A DNA stretch of 64,000 nt from Blautia sp. An81 (GTDB taxonomy: Bacteria > Bacillota > Clostridia > Lachnospirales > Lachnospiraceae), in NCBI RefSeq assembly GCF_002161285.1, contig NZ_NFHH01000002.1, positions 124,001-188,000 on the forward strand, in the 5' to 3' direction. Every line of letters begins with the position of its first letter. Position 1 is the stretch's first letter. A program made the translations under genes and the position numbers. The notes under the pieces were generated by a model. That model worked only from the letters and a program-made list of their open reading frames with translations. It searched no databases and had not been told where the DNA came from. Of this stretch, positions 52,782 through 61,608 are shown piece by piece.

Positions 52782-53963
52782 TTACATTTGCCTGTGATAA
52801 GAAGCGGTGAACTGATTGTGTGTGTAATCAGCCACGCTTTCCGTAGCAGGTGTGAAGTTAATAACTCCGCCTAACATTTTAGCAACCTCAAAGTTGCTGT
52901 TAGGATATAGATGTCCATAGGTCCCTAAAGTCGTCTGGATTTTTTCGTGGCCGAGACGGTCTTTAATGATCAATGGATTCACCCCCATGCTGATTAAGAG
53001 TGCAACATGAGAATGACGTAAAGCATGGATTTTAATTCGGTGAACGCCGGCAAGCCCTGCCAGCTTTTCCAGGGCTCTTGGCAGGGTATGCTTGCTGGTG
53101 GGAATCCCATTGTAGCTTAGTACAAAGTTACAGTCTTTCAAAACTTTTTTCTGTACTTCTTTCCACTCTTTTAATTCCCTGATAGTATCATCATCAAGCA
53201 CAACTGTTCGGACACTGGCAGATGTTTTGGGTTCCACAAATTTGTATTCCGTCATTGATTTGTAATACAGCGTTTTGGTTACACTGATTATTCCGCTTTC
53301 AAAATCAATGTCATCCCACTGTAATGCAGCAGCCTCTCCGATCCGCAGTCCTGTTGTGAACAGGAGCCAGAAGCAGATGAACAAATAATGTTCATAGTAG
53401 TCACCCTTGTATAAAAGGGAAATGACTTTCTGAAATTCATCCAGCGTCCAGAAATCTATCTTCACTTTTTTTGACTTAATATTGCCGACCATACGTGACG
53501 GATTTTTTGAAGCAAGACCAAGGATAATTGCACGGTCAAAAGCGAGCGACAACATGCCCTGGATAATCCGTACATAATTTGGACTGTACTCTTTTGCCAG
53601 CTTCAGCTGCCATGCCTGTACATGAATCGGCTCTATTTCAGCAACCTTTTTCCTGTAAAAAAATTTAAAGTGCTTTTCAATAGTATTTAATCGGTTTTTA
53701 TAGGTACTTTCTTTGACCTGCGTTTTATACCATGGAAGATAAATTTCCTCAATGTACTGCTTAAACGAGGGCTGTTTCTTTTCCATAGCCAGTCCTTCTT
53801 CTGCCGCCAGCACCAATCGGGAATACTCTGTACGAGCCTCCTTTTTTGTAGAAAAGCCGCTGCGGTATTTCTGGATCTGCTTTCCGGTTACAGAATCATA
53901 GCCCAGGTTTGCCCTGAAATAATAGGTTCCGTTTTCCGCTTTTTTAATTGGATCTTTTGCCAT
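52782..53963 (-). CDS. Tyrosine integrase of the second element
   Basis: 393 residues, minus strand. AP2-like arm-binding start (AENGTYYFRANLGYDSVTGK), SAM-like core binding (SFKQYIEEIYLPWYKTQVKE), catalytic R (LFTTGLRIGEAAALQWDDID), HxxR (KIHALRHSHVALLISMGVNP), LGHEKIQTTLGTYGHLYP with the final Tyr. Complete, of the Tn916-type class common in ICEs. AAGGAGTAAAC precedes the ATG. It reads toward the element boundary, as usual. Confidence 0.93.
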   Translation of the reverse strand: MAKDPIKKAENGTYYFRANLGYDSVTGKQIQKYRSGFSTKKEARTEYSRLVLAAEEGLAMEKKQPSFKQYIEEIYLPWYKTQVKESTYKNRLNTIEKHFKFFYRKKVAEIEPIHVQAWQLKLAKEYSPNYVRIIQGMLSLAFDRAIILGLASKNPSRMVGNIKSKKVKIDFWTLDEFQKVISLLYKGDYYEHYLFICFWLLFTTGLRIGEAAALQWDDIDFESGIISVTKTLYYKSMTEYKFVEPKTSASVRTVVLDDDTIRELKEWKEVQKKVLKDCNFVLSYNGIPTSKHTLPRALEKLAGLAGVHRIKIHALRHSHVALLISMGVNPLIIKDRLGHEKIQTTLGTYGHLYPNSNFEVAKMLGGVINFTPATESVADYTHNQFTASYHRQM

Positions 53964-54000
53964 AAAGTTTACTCCTTACATTTCTGCAAGAAGTGTGTCA

Positions 54001-54192
54001 TTACTGCTCATCTGGAAGTTTGATACCGAGCAGTTCTTCTACGGCCTCTTTTGGAACTCTGTCCAGCTTTCTTGACTGATAGTAGGTATGTCCTTTTTCC
54101 ACCATTAACTTTTTAGCCTCACGTATAATGTCAGCAGCAAAAGAAGGACCATATCCAAGTGCAATTAAATCTGATTTCGTTACAGTAATCAT
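54001..54192 (-). CDS. DUF3173 family protein (excisionase-like)
   Basis: 63 residues from ATG 54192 after GAAAGGAGGGTT: MITVTKSDLIALGYGPSFAA then DIIREAKKLMVEKGHTYYQS and RVPKEAVEELLGI. DUF3173 proteins sit upstream of ICE integrases and probably serve as recombination directionality factors. The 54208-54535 stretch upstream holds a small hairpin (54440-54461) but no gene. Confidence 0.8.
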   Translation of the reverse strand: MITVTKSDLIALGYGPSFAADIIREAKKLMVEKGHTYYQSRKLDRVPKEAVEELLGIKLPDEQ

Positions 54193-54535
54193 AACCCTCC
54201 TTTCCATGAACAGAGTACCATTCTCAATACCTGTTCATTATTATACCAGAATTTGAGTAAAAGGTCTTTAGGTTCAGATACCTCTTGCAAAAATAAATTA
54301 TAGTTATGTTTAAGATACCGTTTTTCTCTATCTCCCTGGAAGCCAGTTCCTGCGCCTTCCCAAGCCGCGTCTTCGGCGTTGCTATGCAATCTTAAAGCCT
54401 GCAGGCACGCATCATGCTGCACTATCTGCAGGCACCCGTATCCCTCTTCCGGGAGGGTATGAAATTTTCAAGGTACTCTATTTTGCCATTTGTAAGGGAA
54501 ATAGCGGAGAAAATGCAGAATGTGTAAAAAAATAG

Positions 54536-54560
54536 AAAAAAAGCTGCCCGTGTGGACAGC
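54536..54560 (-). terminator. Terminator of the leftward XRE repressor gene
   Basis: Minus strand: GCTGTCC-ACAC-GGGCAGC followed by seven T, ten bases after the stop codon. Confidence 0.8.
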
Positions 54561-54569
54561 CTCTGAAAA

Positions 54570-54887
54570 TTATTTATGTCTGGCAGCGAGCCGATGTAGT
54601 ATACTGATTACAGCGATCATATCCTCATCGTCGAGCTGCTTTAATAAGTCAGCCGCTTTTTCGTATAGAGGAAGATTGTGAAGAGCTGTATCGAAGAACT
54701 GGCAGGGAGTTACTTCCAGATATTCGCAGATTTCCAGGAAGTTCTCCATGGTAGGCAGGGAGCGCCCGGAAGAAATGGACTGGATGTAACTTTTGTTTTT
54801 GCCGAGATCCAGGCTCATCTGATATTCGGATACATTCTTTTTTATCCGCAGTTCGGTAATCCTGTCACCGATAAATTTTTTCTCCAT
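54570..54887 (-). CDS. XRE family transcriptional regulator of the second element
   Basis: 105 residues from ATG at 54887 after AGAGAGGTGGGTGAC; the open frame to 54986 lacks a site there. HTH: FIGDRITELRIKKNVSEYQM, SLDLGKNKSYIQSISSGRSL, then FLEICEYLEVTPCQFFDTAL. The short C-terminal helix includes LLKQLDDEDMIAVISILHRL. It is a Cro/CI-type switch protein; two direct repeats upstream are candidate operators. Confidence 0.85.
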   Translation of the reverse strand: MEKKFIGDRITELRIKKNVSEYQMSLDLGKNKSYIQSISSGRSLPTMENFLEICEYLEVTPCQFFDTALHNLPLYEKAADLLKQLDDEDMIAVISILHRLAARHK

Positions 54888-54944
54888 GTCACCCACCTCT
54901 CTTCCTACATCTTCCTTCGATTTTAAACTATTTACTTCTGGCAA

Positions 54945-54997
54945 ATTACGGAATAAAATAGAGTTATTCACTATATAAATGCTCATATTACGGAATA
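54945..54997. promoter_or_regulatory. Two phased repeats ATTACGGAATA upstream of the XRE gene
   Basis: Exact copies at 54945-54955 and 54987-54997, 42 bp (four helical turns) apart; CGGAAT occurs again at 55002. They lie between the repressor gene and the rightward genes, as expected of operators. Confidence 0.6.
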
Positions 54998-55084
54998 TAA
55001 CCGGAATTTACTGCTATATACCTGATTGCAAAAAAATGTGATAGAAGCGCTGTTTTAGGGTATGATGTTAATGAGGTGTTTTTA

Positions 55085-55291
55085 ATGAAAATCATAGGTA
55101 CGCAGGAAGAATTGAAATGGGTCCGCAGGGCGCTGGCAAATAACTGTGAGGGATGTATCTTTGAAGAACGATGTAATCAAAATGCCAGTGAGGAACTGAA
55201 GAAGCATGGAAAAACTCTGACAAGCTGTGAGGAATTTATGTCAAGACAGATCACGTTTGTCTGCGAGGAGGAAACAAAAGCCACAAAATAG
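55085..55291 (+). CDS. Small cysteine-containing protein of unknown function
   Basis: 68 residues from ATG 55085 behind GAGGTG. ALANNCEGCIFEERCNQNAS and TSCEEFMSRQ give four cysteines, perhaps a zinc site. No family recognised; it is the first rightward gene of the element. The nearest promoter to its right serves the next unit. Confidence 0.5.
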   Translation: MKIIGTQEELKWVRRALANNCEGCIFEERCNQNASEELKKHGKTLTSCEEFMSRQITFVCEEETKATK

Positions 55292-55335
55292 GATAGTTAT
55301 GTCATTATCACATACCATATATAGTATAAAACAAA

Positions 55336-55605
55336 TTGACAGCACCTATATCCTGTGCTACTATACTGATATAGTTCTTTTTTATGCGTTCCCCGGCGGG
55401 GGATCATGTTTTGGGATTTTGAGAAATCCCGTACATGAAGAGGAAAAGCAGGAGCTTTTCCCGGCATAAGTTGTTTATGTTTGTAGTGAAGTGTCACCGT
55501 ATGCCTGAAATGGCTGTGTGGCACTTTTTTTGTTTTATCGGTGAAGAACCAGATTGGAAAAGGATGAATGGAGAAAACAAGAGGTTTCTCTGCTCATCCT
55601 TTTTT
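55336..55605 (+). ncRNA. Structured leader RNA with promoter and tandem terminators
   Basis: Promoter TTGACA (55336-55341) -17- TACTAT (55359-55364). The transcript would then fold: CCCC-GGC-GGGG near 55391, GGGATTT-TGAG-AAATCCC (55413-55430), AAAAGC-AGGA-GCTTTT (55444-55459), then terminator 1 (55489-55532, AAGTGTCAC...GTGGCACTT plus T7) and terminator 2 (55558-55605, AAAAGGATGA...TCATCCTTTTTT with inner GGAGAAA/TTTCTC). Only read-through reaches the gene at 55722. It is either a separate small RNA or an attenuator. Confidence 0.6.
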
Positions 55606-55721
55606 GTTGCCGTTTATCCGGAAGAAAATGTTTCTGCCGGATTTTTGTGTATGTGTGTGGCCTGCCACAATCAGCTTCGGCTGTTTATGGATAATTATTT
55701 TAAAGAAAGGTGGAAGAAACA

Positions 55722-56861
55722 ATGAATGAAACAATGGTTTACGCAGATGGTTTTGAAAAGACATTTGCCACGGCGGAGGAGATGCTTGATTTTCTTTCAA
55801 GAAGAGGGAAAGCCTCAGAGTGGATCCGCAAGCCCATCCGTGCCCTCCGGCTGGTGCCGCTTGAAAAAGAGGCGGGCAACCTGGAGAACGGAGACGAAGA
55901 GATGGAGGAGATCCTGAAGGATACGGAAAAGCACACCCGGCTTGTACTGAAGGTACGAGGCGAGGCATATCCGGTCCGGAACTGTGCAATCCAGACGATC
56001 TTAGGACGTGCCGGTATCGGCGGGGACGGCCTGCGAAAGCTGGATCTGGCAACCTATGCAAAGGTTGTGAATTGCTGCCTGAAAGTAGCGAAAGGAGAAT
56101 GCCTCATCAAGATTGCGGATGGAAAAGTCTCTGCAGTCCACGGGGGAGACGCCCATGACTACAGCGTACTGGACATGAAGGCAATCTTTGAGATAACCAG
56201 CGAATATCTCCACACGAATTTCAGTGGAAGCACTTATCTGGAAGGCTCTGGAACCTATGACCATTCTGTTATGAGTGCCATGTGGACGCTTTCCGGGAAC
56301 CAGGAGCTTCTGGACACCTACAGGGATGCGCTGGACCGGTACGGAGTAAGCAGAAAGAATATTACACCGGCGCTGCGCCTGACCACTTCTGATGTCGCAG
56401 CCAGCGGTGTCAATCTGTATCCTATGCTGCTGACAGACGGGAACAACCATACGCTCAGCCTGGGAAGCCCGATCACTCTGGCGCACAGGAACCACAGCAC
56501 AATCCTGGATTACCGCAACAATTTGAAAGAAGTGTATGCAAGATATCAGGATGCCACAGAGCGTTTGGCAGCGCTTCTGGAAATCGAGATCCATAACCCG
56601 GTGAACTGCTTAAGGTTACTGATGAAAAAGCTGAAGATCAAGGCGGCGATCCGTAATGAAGTGGTGGAGATGTATGTGGCACAGAACGGGGAACAGAGCT
56701 GTACGGCCCATGACCTTTACTATGCCATGAACGAGGCACCCTTCTATGCCGCCTGCCAGGGATTTACCGGCAGCCAGCTTTTGCGGATGGAGGAAAACCT
56801 GACCAGGGCCCTTGCCATGGACTGGAAGGAATTTGATGTATATGGCGCCGTTAAGTGTTAA
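55722..56861 (+). CDS. Conserved mobile-element protein, unrecognised (possibly DUF932-like)
   Basis: 379 residues from ATG 55722 after GAAAGGTGG. No catalytic motif. Recognisable stretches are YADGFEKTFATAEEMLDFLS, QTILGRAGIGGDGLRKLDLA, GGDAHDYSVLDMKAIFEITS and LRLTTSDVAASGVNLYPMLL. The layout resembles DUF932/phage-plasmid proteins that sit at the head of replication operons, but I cannot confirm this. First gene of the operon with YqaJ, RecD2-like and primase-like genes. Confidence 0.55.
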   Translation: MNETMVYADGFEKTFATAEEMLDFLSRRGKASEWIRKPIRALRLVPLEKEAGNLENGDEEMEEILKDTEKHTRLVLKVRGEAYPVRNCAIQTILGRAGIGGDGLRKLDLATYAKVVNCCLKVAKGECLIKIADGKVSAVHGGDAHDYSVLDMKAIFEITSEYLHTNFSGSTYLEGSGTYDHSVMSAMWTLSGNQELLDTYRDALDRYGVSRKNITPALRLTTSDVAASGVNLYPMLLTDGNNHTLSLGSPITLAHRNHSTILDYRNNLKEVYARYQDATERLAALLEIEIHNPVNCLRLLMKKLKIKAAIRNEVVEMYVAQNGEQSCTAHDLYYAMNEAPFYAACQGFTGSQLLRMEENLTRALAMDWKEFDVYGAVKC

Positions 56862-56871
56862 GGAGGAGCTT

Positions 56872-57915
56872 ATGAAACAGATGTTACGAATGGATTATGA
56901 ACCGGAACAGGTCGTGGATATCAGTACCCTCTCCAGAGAGCAATGGCTCGCATTCCGCCGTCTGGGGATCGGAGGCAGTGATGTAGCCGCTATCATGGGA
57001 ATCTCGCCTTTTGTTACCAGCCGTGATCTTTACTATGACAAGATTGGCGTTACCCCGGTGATTGAGGAACCTGAAGCCAACTGGGTTGCCAAGGAATTTG
57101 GACACAGACTGGAGGATCTGGTAGCGGAGATTTTCTCTAAGAAAACCGGCCTGGAGGTGTTTCCCGTGCGGATCATGTTCCGGCATCCGCTTTACCCGTT
57201 TATGCTTGCCGATATTGATTTCTTTGTGCGTATGCCGGATGGCAGCTTTGCCATACTGGAGTGCAAAACCTGTAATTATAACGCCAAAGAGAAGTGGGAT
57301 GACGGGAAAATCCCGGAGCACTATGTCTATCAGGTGCGGCACTATATGTCGGTGGTGAACATCAGTCATGCATTTATTGCGTGTCTGTGGGGGAATAACG
57401 AGAACGACTTTGTATACCGTCCTCTGGAGCGTGATCTTATGGAAGAGCAGGATATCATCGAGCAGGAAGGATATTTCTGGCGTGAATTTGTGGAGAAGAA
57501 GGTGGAACCGCCGCTGGTGGGGAAACCGGATCTGGTGCTTGCCAGCATCCGCCGTTACAGCGGCTATGCTGATAAGTCGATCCCGGAAATCCCAATCACG
57601 ACGCTGGATTCCAAAAGCCTGGAAAAGTATCTTGCTTTATCAGATGAAAAATCACGCTTAGAGAAGCGTAAGAAGGAAATTGACGCAGAACAGCGTGCGA
57701 TCAGTGTTCCTTTTGTGGAGCTGATGGAACAGGGATGCAAGGCATTTCTGGAAGACGGAACCAACCGTTACAAGATTACCTTTAACCCGACCCGCAGGAC
57801 GATGATCGGGAAAGAAAATCTTGAAAAGCTGAAAGTGCAGCATCCGGATATTTTCAAAGAATATGCTACAGAAACAGAAAACCGGATCTTCCGGTTAAAG
57901 AAGGAGGCGGCGTGA
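56872..57915 (+). CDS. YqaJ-type viral recombinase (lambda exonuclease family)
   Basis: 347 residues from ATG 56872 after AAGGAGGAG. YqaJ fold: FRRLGIGGSDVAAIMGISPF, EFGHRLEDLVAEIFSKKTGL, then PFMLADIDFFVRMPDGSFAI and LECKTCNYNAKEKWDDGKIP, containing the D...ExK nuclease core, and YVYQVRHYMSVVNISHAFIA. It degrades one strand of duplex ends for annealing-based recombination, pairing with the annealing-like protein at 60610. C-terminal coiled coil (DEKSRLEKRKKEIDAEQRAI). Confidence 0.9.
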   Translation: MKQMLRMDYEPEQVVDISTLSREQWLAFRRLGIGGSDVAAIMGISPFVTSRDLYYDKIGVTPVIEEPEANWVAKEFGHRLEDLVAEIFSKKTGLEVFPVRIMFRHPLYPFMLADIDFFVRMPDGSFAILECKTCNYNAKEKWDDGKIPEHYVYQVRHYMSVVNISHAFIACLWGNNENDFVYRPLERDLMEEQDIIEQEGYFWREFVEKKVEPPLVGKPDLVLASIRRYSGYADKSIPEIPITTLDSKSLEKYLALSDEKSRLEKRKKEIDAEQRAISVPFVELMEQGCKAFLEDGTNRYKITFNPTRRTMIGKENLEKLKVQHPDIFKEYATETENRIFRLKKEAA

Positions 57916-58331
57916 TGTTAAAAGGAAAAAGAGCGTATATCTGCTCTCCGTTGTCTGCGAAAACCCGGGAAGAACGAATGTTTAACATGGGGCTTGCGAA
58001 GGCGTATCTGGATACGGTCAGCCAGGTATTCCACTGCCGTACATATGCCTCCCATGCCTATCTGCCACTGATGCTGGATGACACCATACCAGAGGAACGG
58101 AAGCTGGCGCTTTCCATTGGGAAACAGCTTTTAGACTTTTGTGATGTGCTGATTATCTGTGGAGAGAGGATTTCTTCCGGCATGGAAGGAGAAATCCGTT
58201 ATGCCCATGATACCGGGAAGGAGGTGTACTGGCTCAAAGGAGGCCGGGATCCGTTTCAGTTACGGAAGATAAAAAATTGGAAGGAGATCGAATATGCGGT
58301 GCAGATACCGGAAAACCATATTTCTGAATGA
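57915..58331 (+). CDS. DUF4406/DUF7768-like nucleoside deoxyribosyltransferase-fold protein
   Basis: 138 residues; ATG 57915 overlaps the YqaJ stop (GTGATG) with AAGGAGG 7 bp upstream. RAYICSPLSAKTREERMFNM, FHCRTYASHAYLPLMLDDTI and LLDFCDVLIICGERISSGME match the Rossmann-like DUF4406 family. Function unknown; common in phage and ICE operons. It overlaps the next gene by 38 bp. Confidence 0.78.
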   Translation: MLKGKRAYICSPLSAKTREERMFNMGLAKAYLDTVSQVFHCRTYASHAYLPLMLDDTIPEERKLALSIGKQLLDFCDVLIICGERISSGMEGEIRYAHDTGKEVYWLKGGRDPFQLRKIKNWKEIEYAVQIPENHISE

Positions 58332-60528
58332 GGAGAATGGATACACCATTGCGGTGTTTACGACGAAGGATGCTTCTGTACCGCTTGCTGCCAGAGACAA
58401 ATACTTACAGGGCCAGAAAGTGATCGGGTTTATCGCCATAGGCTTTGACCTGCCCCAGTCTGACCAGATCGAGATTGAGATGGAAGGACAGTGGGAAAAG
58501 TCCAGCCACGGCCTGCAGTATCAGGTGGAAAATTTCATGGAGATCGTGCCGCGCACGAAGGAGGGGATCTTAGGCTACCTCTCCTGCGGCTCTGTAAAGG
58601 GTGTAGGGGCAAAAGTTGCAGAGGCCATTTACAAAGAATTTGGCCTTAATACACTGGAAATCATGGAGGAACATCCCCAGGAGCTTCTGAAGGTAAAAGG
58701 AATTTCCAAGAAAAAGCTGAAGGGGATCGTGGAATCCTACGGAAAGAACAAGGTGTTCCGGGAACTCATGACGTTCCTGGCACCCTATAAGGTAACACCT
58801 AAAAAGGTGAACCTGATCCTCCAGCGGTTTCGCAATGAGTCCGTGGAGATTGTCCGCAACAGACCTTATCAGCTCTGTGCAGTAAAAGGGTTTGGCTTTT
58901 TAACGGTGGATGCTATTGGACGGCAGAACTGCCAGGCGCTCAATGATCCCATGCGGATTTCAGGCTGCCTCTCCCATCTCATGGAATCAGCTATGAAGGA
59001 GGAGGGGCATCTGTACCTGGAGCGCCCGGAGCTGATCCAGCGGGCCTATACCATGCTGAACCAGGATCTTCCGAATCAGGCAGTAACAGAAACAGATATC
59101 CAGAGGGTACTCTACCGGCTGGTCATGCAGGAAAGCATTGTGGTAGACGGCGAGCGGGTGTATGTGAAGAAGCAGTATGAGGAAGAAAACCAGACCGCTT
59201 CCATGATCGCCCGGCGTTTGTTGGATCAGGGCGAGGCGTATGACATCGAAAAGGAATTGGCGCAGGCCCAGACTGCCCTGGGGATTACCCTGTCAGAAAA
59301 GCAGAAGCAGGCAGTGCGTATGGTGTTCCAGAACCAGATCAGTATTATTACCGGAGGGCCTGGAACCGGGAAGACCACCGTGTTAAAAGTCATCCTTTAT
59401 ATCCATGCCATTGTCTGCCGATCACAGGTGCAGCTCATGGCTCCTACGGGGCGTGCGGCACGCCGGATGGCGGAAAGCACCGGGCATGAAGACGCCTCAA
59501 CGATGCACATGGCTCTGGGGCTTCTGGGTGACTTTGCCGATTATGAAGACGCAGTAGAATATCTGGAAGCCGGTTTTTTGAATCTGGATGAAGTATCCAT
59601 GGTAGATATGCATTTGGGATATGAATTTTTCCGCAGGGTAAAGCCTGCCTCCCGTATCCTGCTGGTAGGCGACGTAGATCAGCTCCCTTCTGTGGGAGCC
59701 GGTGATGTGTTCCGGCAATTGATCGGCTGCGGGCTGATCCCTGTGACGGTGCTGGATCTGGTATTCCGCCAGGGTAAGACCAGCAACATCCACCTAAATG
59801 CTCGTAAAATGTTGGCAAACCGGACGGATTTTGGATTTGGAGATGATTTTCAGTTTGTCTCCTGCAATTCAGCGGATGAGACTGCGGCTATGGTACGCCA
59901 GCTTTACCAGGAAGAGGTCGCAAGGAATGGGCTGGACCATGTACAGATTCTGACACCCTATCGGGTAAAGACGGTAAATGGCGCAAACGAATTGAACCGG
60001 AGCCTGGAGGACCTGATCAATCCCCCAAGTCCTGGAAAAAAGGAGCTGTCCGCAGGCGGGCAGACCTACCGGGAGGGGGATAAGGTGCTTCAGAACAAGA
60101 ATACATTGATGGCCAGCAATGGCGACCTGGGAAGAATTACGGATTTTTATACGGATGAGGAGGGAGCCGCGAAAACGGTAATCGAATATCAGGATGGACG
60201 TATCGTGACCTACGAGACAGAAGATCTGGAGATGATTGAACATGCCAATGCGATTACCATACACAAGGCTCAGGGATCCGAGTGTGATATTGTCATCATC
60301 CCCTGGGTGAGAGCCTTTTATATGATGCTGAAGCGGAATATCCTGTACACAGGTATCACCCGTGCAAAGAAAAAGGTGTATCTGGTTGGTCAATGGAACG
60401 CAGTCTGCCAGGCAATCCATACGGACGATGCCGGCAGGCGCAATACAGCTCTTGGAGAACGGATTACCCGCTACTATTATCAGTACCTTGATGAGCGTGA
60501 GCCGGAGCAGCTTCGGCTCGCAGTATAA
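58294..60528 (+). CDS. RecD2-like ATP-dependent DNA helicase
   Basis: 744 residues. The N-terminal OB/HhH region (GSVKGVGAKVAEAIYKEFGL, LLKVKGISKKKLKGIVESYG) is typical of RecD2. SF1 motifs: QISIITGGPGTGKTTVLKVI (I), LMAPTGRAARRMAESTG (Ia), FLNLDEVSMVDMHLGYEFFR (II), RILLVGDVDQLPSVGAGDVF (III), ITIHKAQGSECDIVIIP (V), LKRNILYTGITRAKKKVYLV (VI). A 5'-3' helicase probably aiding replication or recombination of the element. The start lies inside the previous gene. Confidence 0.92.
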   Translation: MRCRYRKTIFLNEENGYTIAVFTTKDASVPLAARDKYLQGQKVIGFIAIGFDLPQSDQIEIEMEGQWEKSSHGLQYQVENFMEIVPRTKEGILGYLSCGSVKGVGAKVAEAIYKEFGLNTLEIMEEHPQELLKVKGISKKKLKGIVESYGKNKVFRELMTFLAPYKVTPKKVNLILQRFRNESVEIVRNRPYQLCAVKGFGFLTVDAIGRQNCQALNDPMRISGCLSHLMESAMKEEGHLYLERPELIQRAYTMLNQDLPNQAVTETDIQRVLYRLVMQESIVVDGERVYVKKQYEEENQTASMIARRLLDQGEAYDIEKELAQAQTALGITLSEKQKQAVRMVFQNQISIITGGPGTGKTTVLKVILYIHAIVCRSQVQLMAPTGRAARRMAESTGHEDASTMHMALGLLGDFADYEDAVEYLEAGFLNLDEVSMVDMHLGYEFFRRVKPASRILLVGDVDQLPSVGAGDVFRQLIGCGLIPVTVLDLVFRQGKTSNIHLNARKMLANRTDFGFGDDFQFVSCNSADETAAMVRQLYQEEVARNGLDHVQILTPYRVKTVNGANELNRSLEDLINPPSPGKKELSAGGQTYREGDKVLQNKNTLMASNGDLGRITDFYTDEEGAAKTVIEYQDGRIVTYETEDLEMIEHANAITIHKAQGSECDIVIIPWVRAFYMMLKRNILYTGITRAKKKVYLVGQWNAVCQAIHTDDAGRRNTALGERITRYYYQYLDEREPEQLRLAV

Positions 60529-60609
60529 AAATATTTCCACTTATGAAGAAAGGCAGGCTATTCCTTATATAGAGGGATATCCTGCCCTGTTTGTGAAAGG
60601 AGCAGATGT

Positions 60610-61548
60610 ATGAACGAATTACTGTATCAGAAGAATCAGGCAGTGGCAGCTTTGAACCGGGTGGAGGGATTTGAACCTCTGGAATTTGCCCGGACAATCA
60701 AACAGGAGGATCAGGAAGACCAGCTTTATCTGGACGTAAAGTACCGGAAACTCTGGTTCCGTCTGGCCTATCCTCTGGGGCGGATCGCCAGTACCATTGT
60801 TCGGTTTAACGAAAATATGGCGCTGGCAGAGGCAAGGATCTATCTGAACCATGAAGATGCACCGGAGAACTATATTGCCAATGCTTTTTCCATGAAATTC
60901 CGCTCAGAGGATCCGAAGTTTGGAGACAAGTTCTTAGAGATGGCAGAGACTGCCGCCGTGGGAAGGGCACTCTCCGATTCGGGCTTTGGTGTCCAGTTTG
61001 CGGACGTAGGAGAAAGCAACGATCCGGCGCAGGTGGATGCGGGAATCCCCGCACCGCCGCAATATCCGGAAGCTACCGTAGGTACTCCCTCTTATGGAGG
61101 ACAGCCGGTTTATGCCGGACAGCTGGACTACAGTAGTCAGAACGGCTATGCCGGGAACACTCCCGCTGGAAATATGCCGTATCCAGGCAGACCGGAAGAA
61201 ACCAATCCCAGTCAGAGCATGATGAACCAATTCTATCGTCAGGCCCAGGTGCAGGGAAATATGATGGGAGCGTCTGTACAACAGATGAAACCAACAGTGG
61301 CTGCGCCGGATATTCCGCTGGACAAAAATCTTCCCGTGGAGGAGCTGGTGAACCGAATGACCTATGAGCAGGCGAAAGCCGTGGTTATCGGTGGCAAAGG
61401 AAAATTTGGCGGAAAATCTATGGGGCAAGTGGCTGTGGAGAGCCCTTCCAGCCTGGATTATTTCGCTAACAGCTACCGGGGGCATAACAACCTGATCCCG
61501 GCGGCAGCCAGGGTGCTGTTAAACCAAGCGTTGCCGCTTGCAGGATAA
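60610..61548 (+). CDS. Putative single-strand annealing/recombination protein
   Basis: 312 residues; GAAAGGAGCAG precedes the ATG. N-terminal domain about 1-145: VKYRKLWFRLAYPLGRIAST, EARIYLNHEDAPENYIANAF, and FLEMAETAAVGRALSDSGFG, the last like the ETxAxGRAL(A/G)xxGFG pattern of phage annealing proteins (Erf/Rad52-like). A proline/glycine/tyrosine-rich linker follows (QPVYAGQLDYSSQNGYAGNT). C-terminal domain: NRMTYEQAKAVVIGGKGKFG. Partner of the YqaJ exonuclease by context. Confidence 0.65.
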   Translation: MNELLYQKNQAVAALNRVEGFEPLEFARTIKQEDQEDQLYLDVKYRKLWFRLAYPLGRIASTIVRFNENMALAEARIYLNHEDAPENYIANAFSMKFRSEDPKFGDKFLEMAETAAVGRALSDSGFGVQFADVGESNDPAQVDAGIPAPPQYPEATVGTPSYGGQPVYAGQLDYSSQNGYAGNTPAGNMPYPGRPEETNPSQSMMNQFYRQAQVQGNMMGASVQQMKPTVAAPDIPLDKNLPVEELVNRMTYEQAKAVVIGGKGKFGGKSMGQVAVESPSSLDYFANSYRGHNNLIPAAARVLLNQALPLAG

Positions 61549-61608
61549 AGTAATACACAATACCCGTAGTCTGTCAAAGGGCTGCGGGAGAAAGGAGGTC
61601 GGACCTGG

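Noticed and set aside
54189-54422. 77-codon minus-strand frame upstream of the DUF3173 gene
   Set aside because: No ribosome site and no family resemblance, and it overlaps the ribosome site and first codons of the DUF3173 gene.
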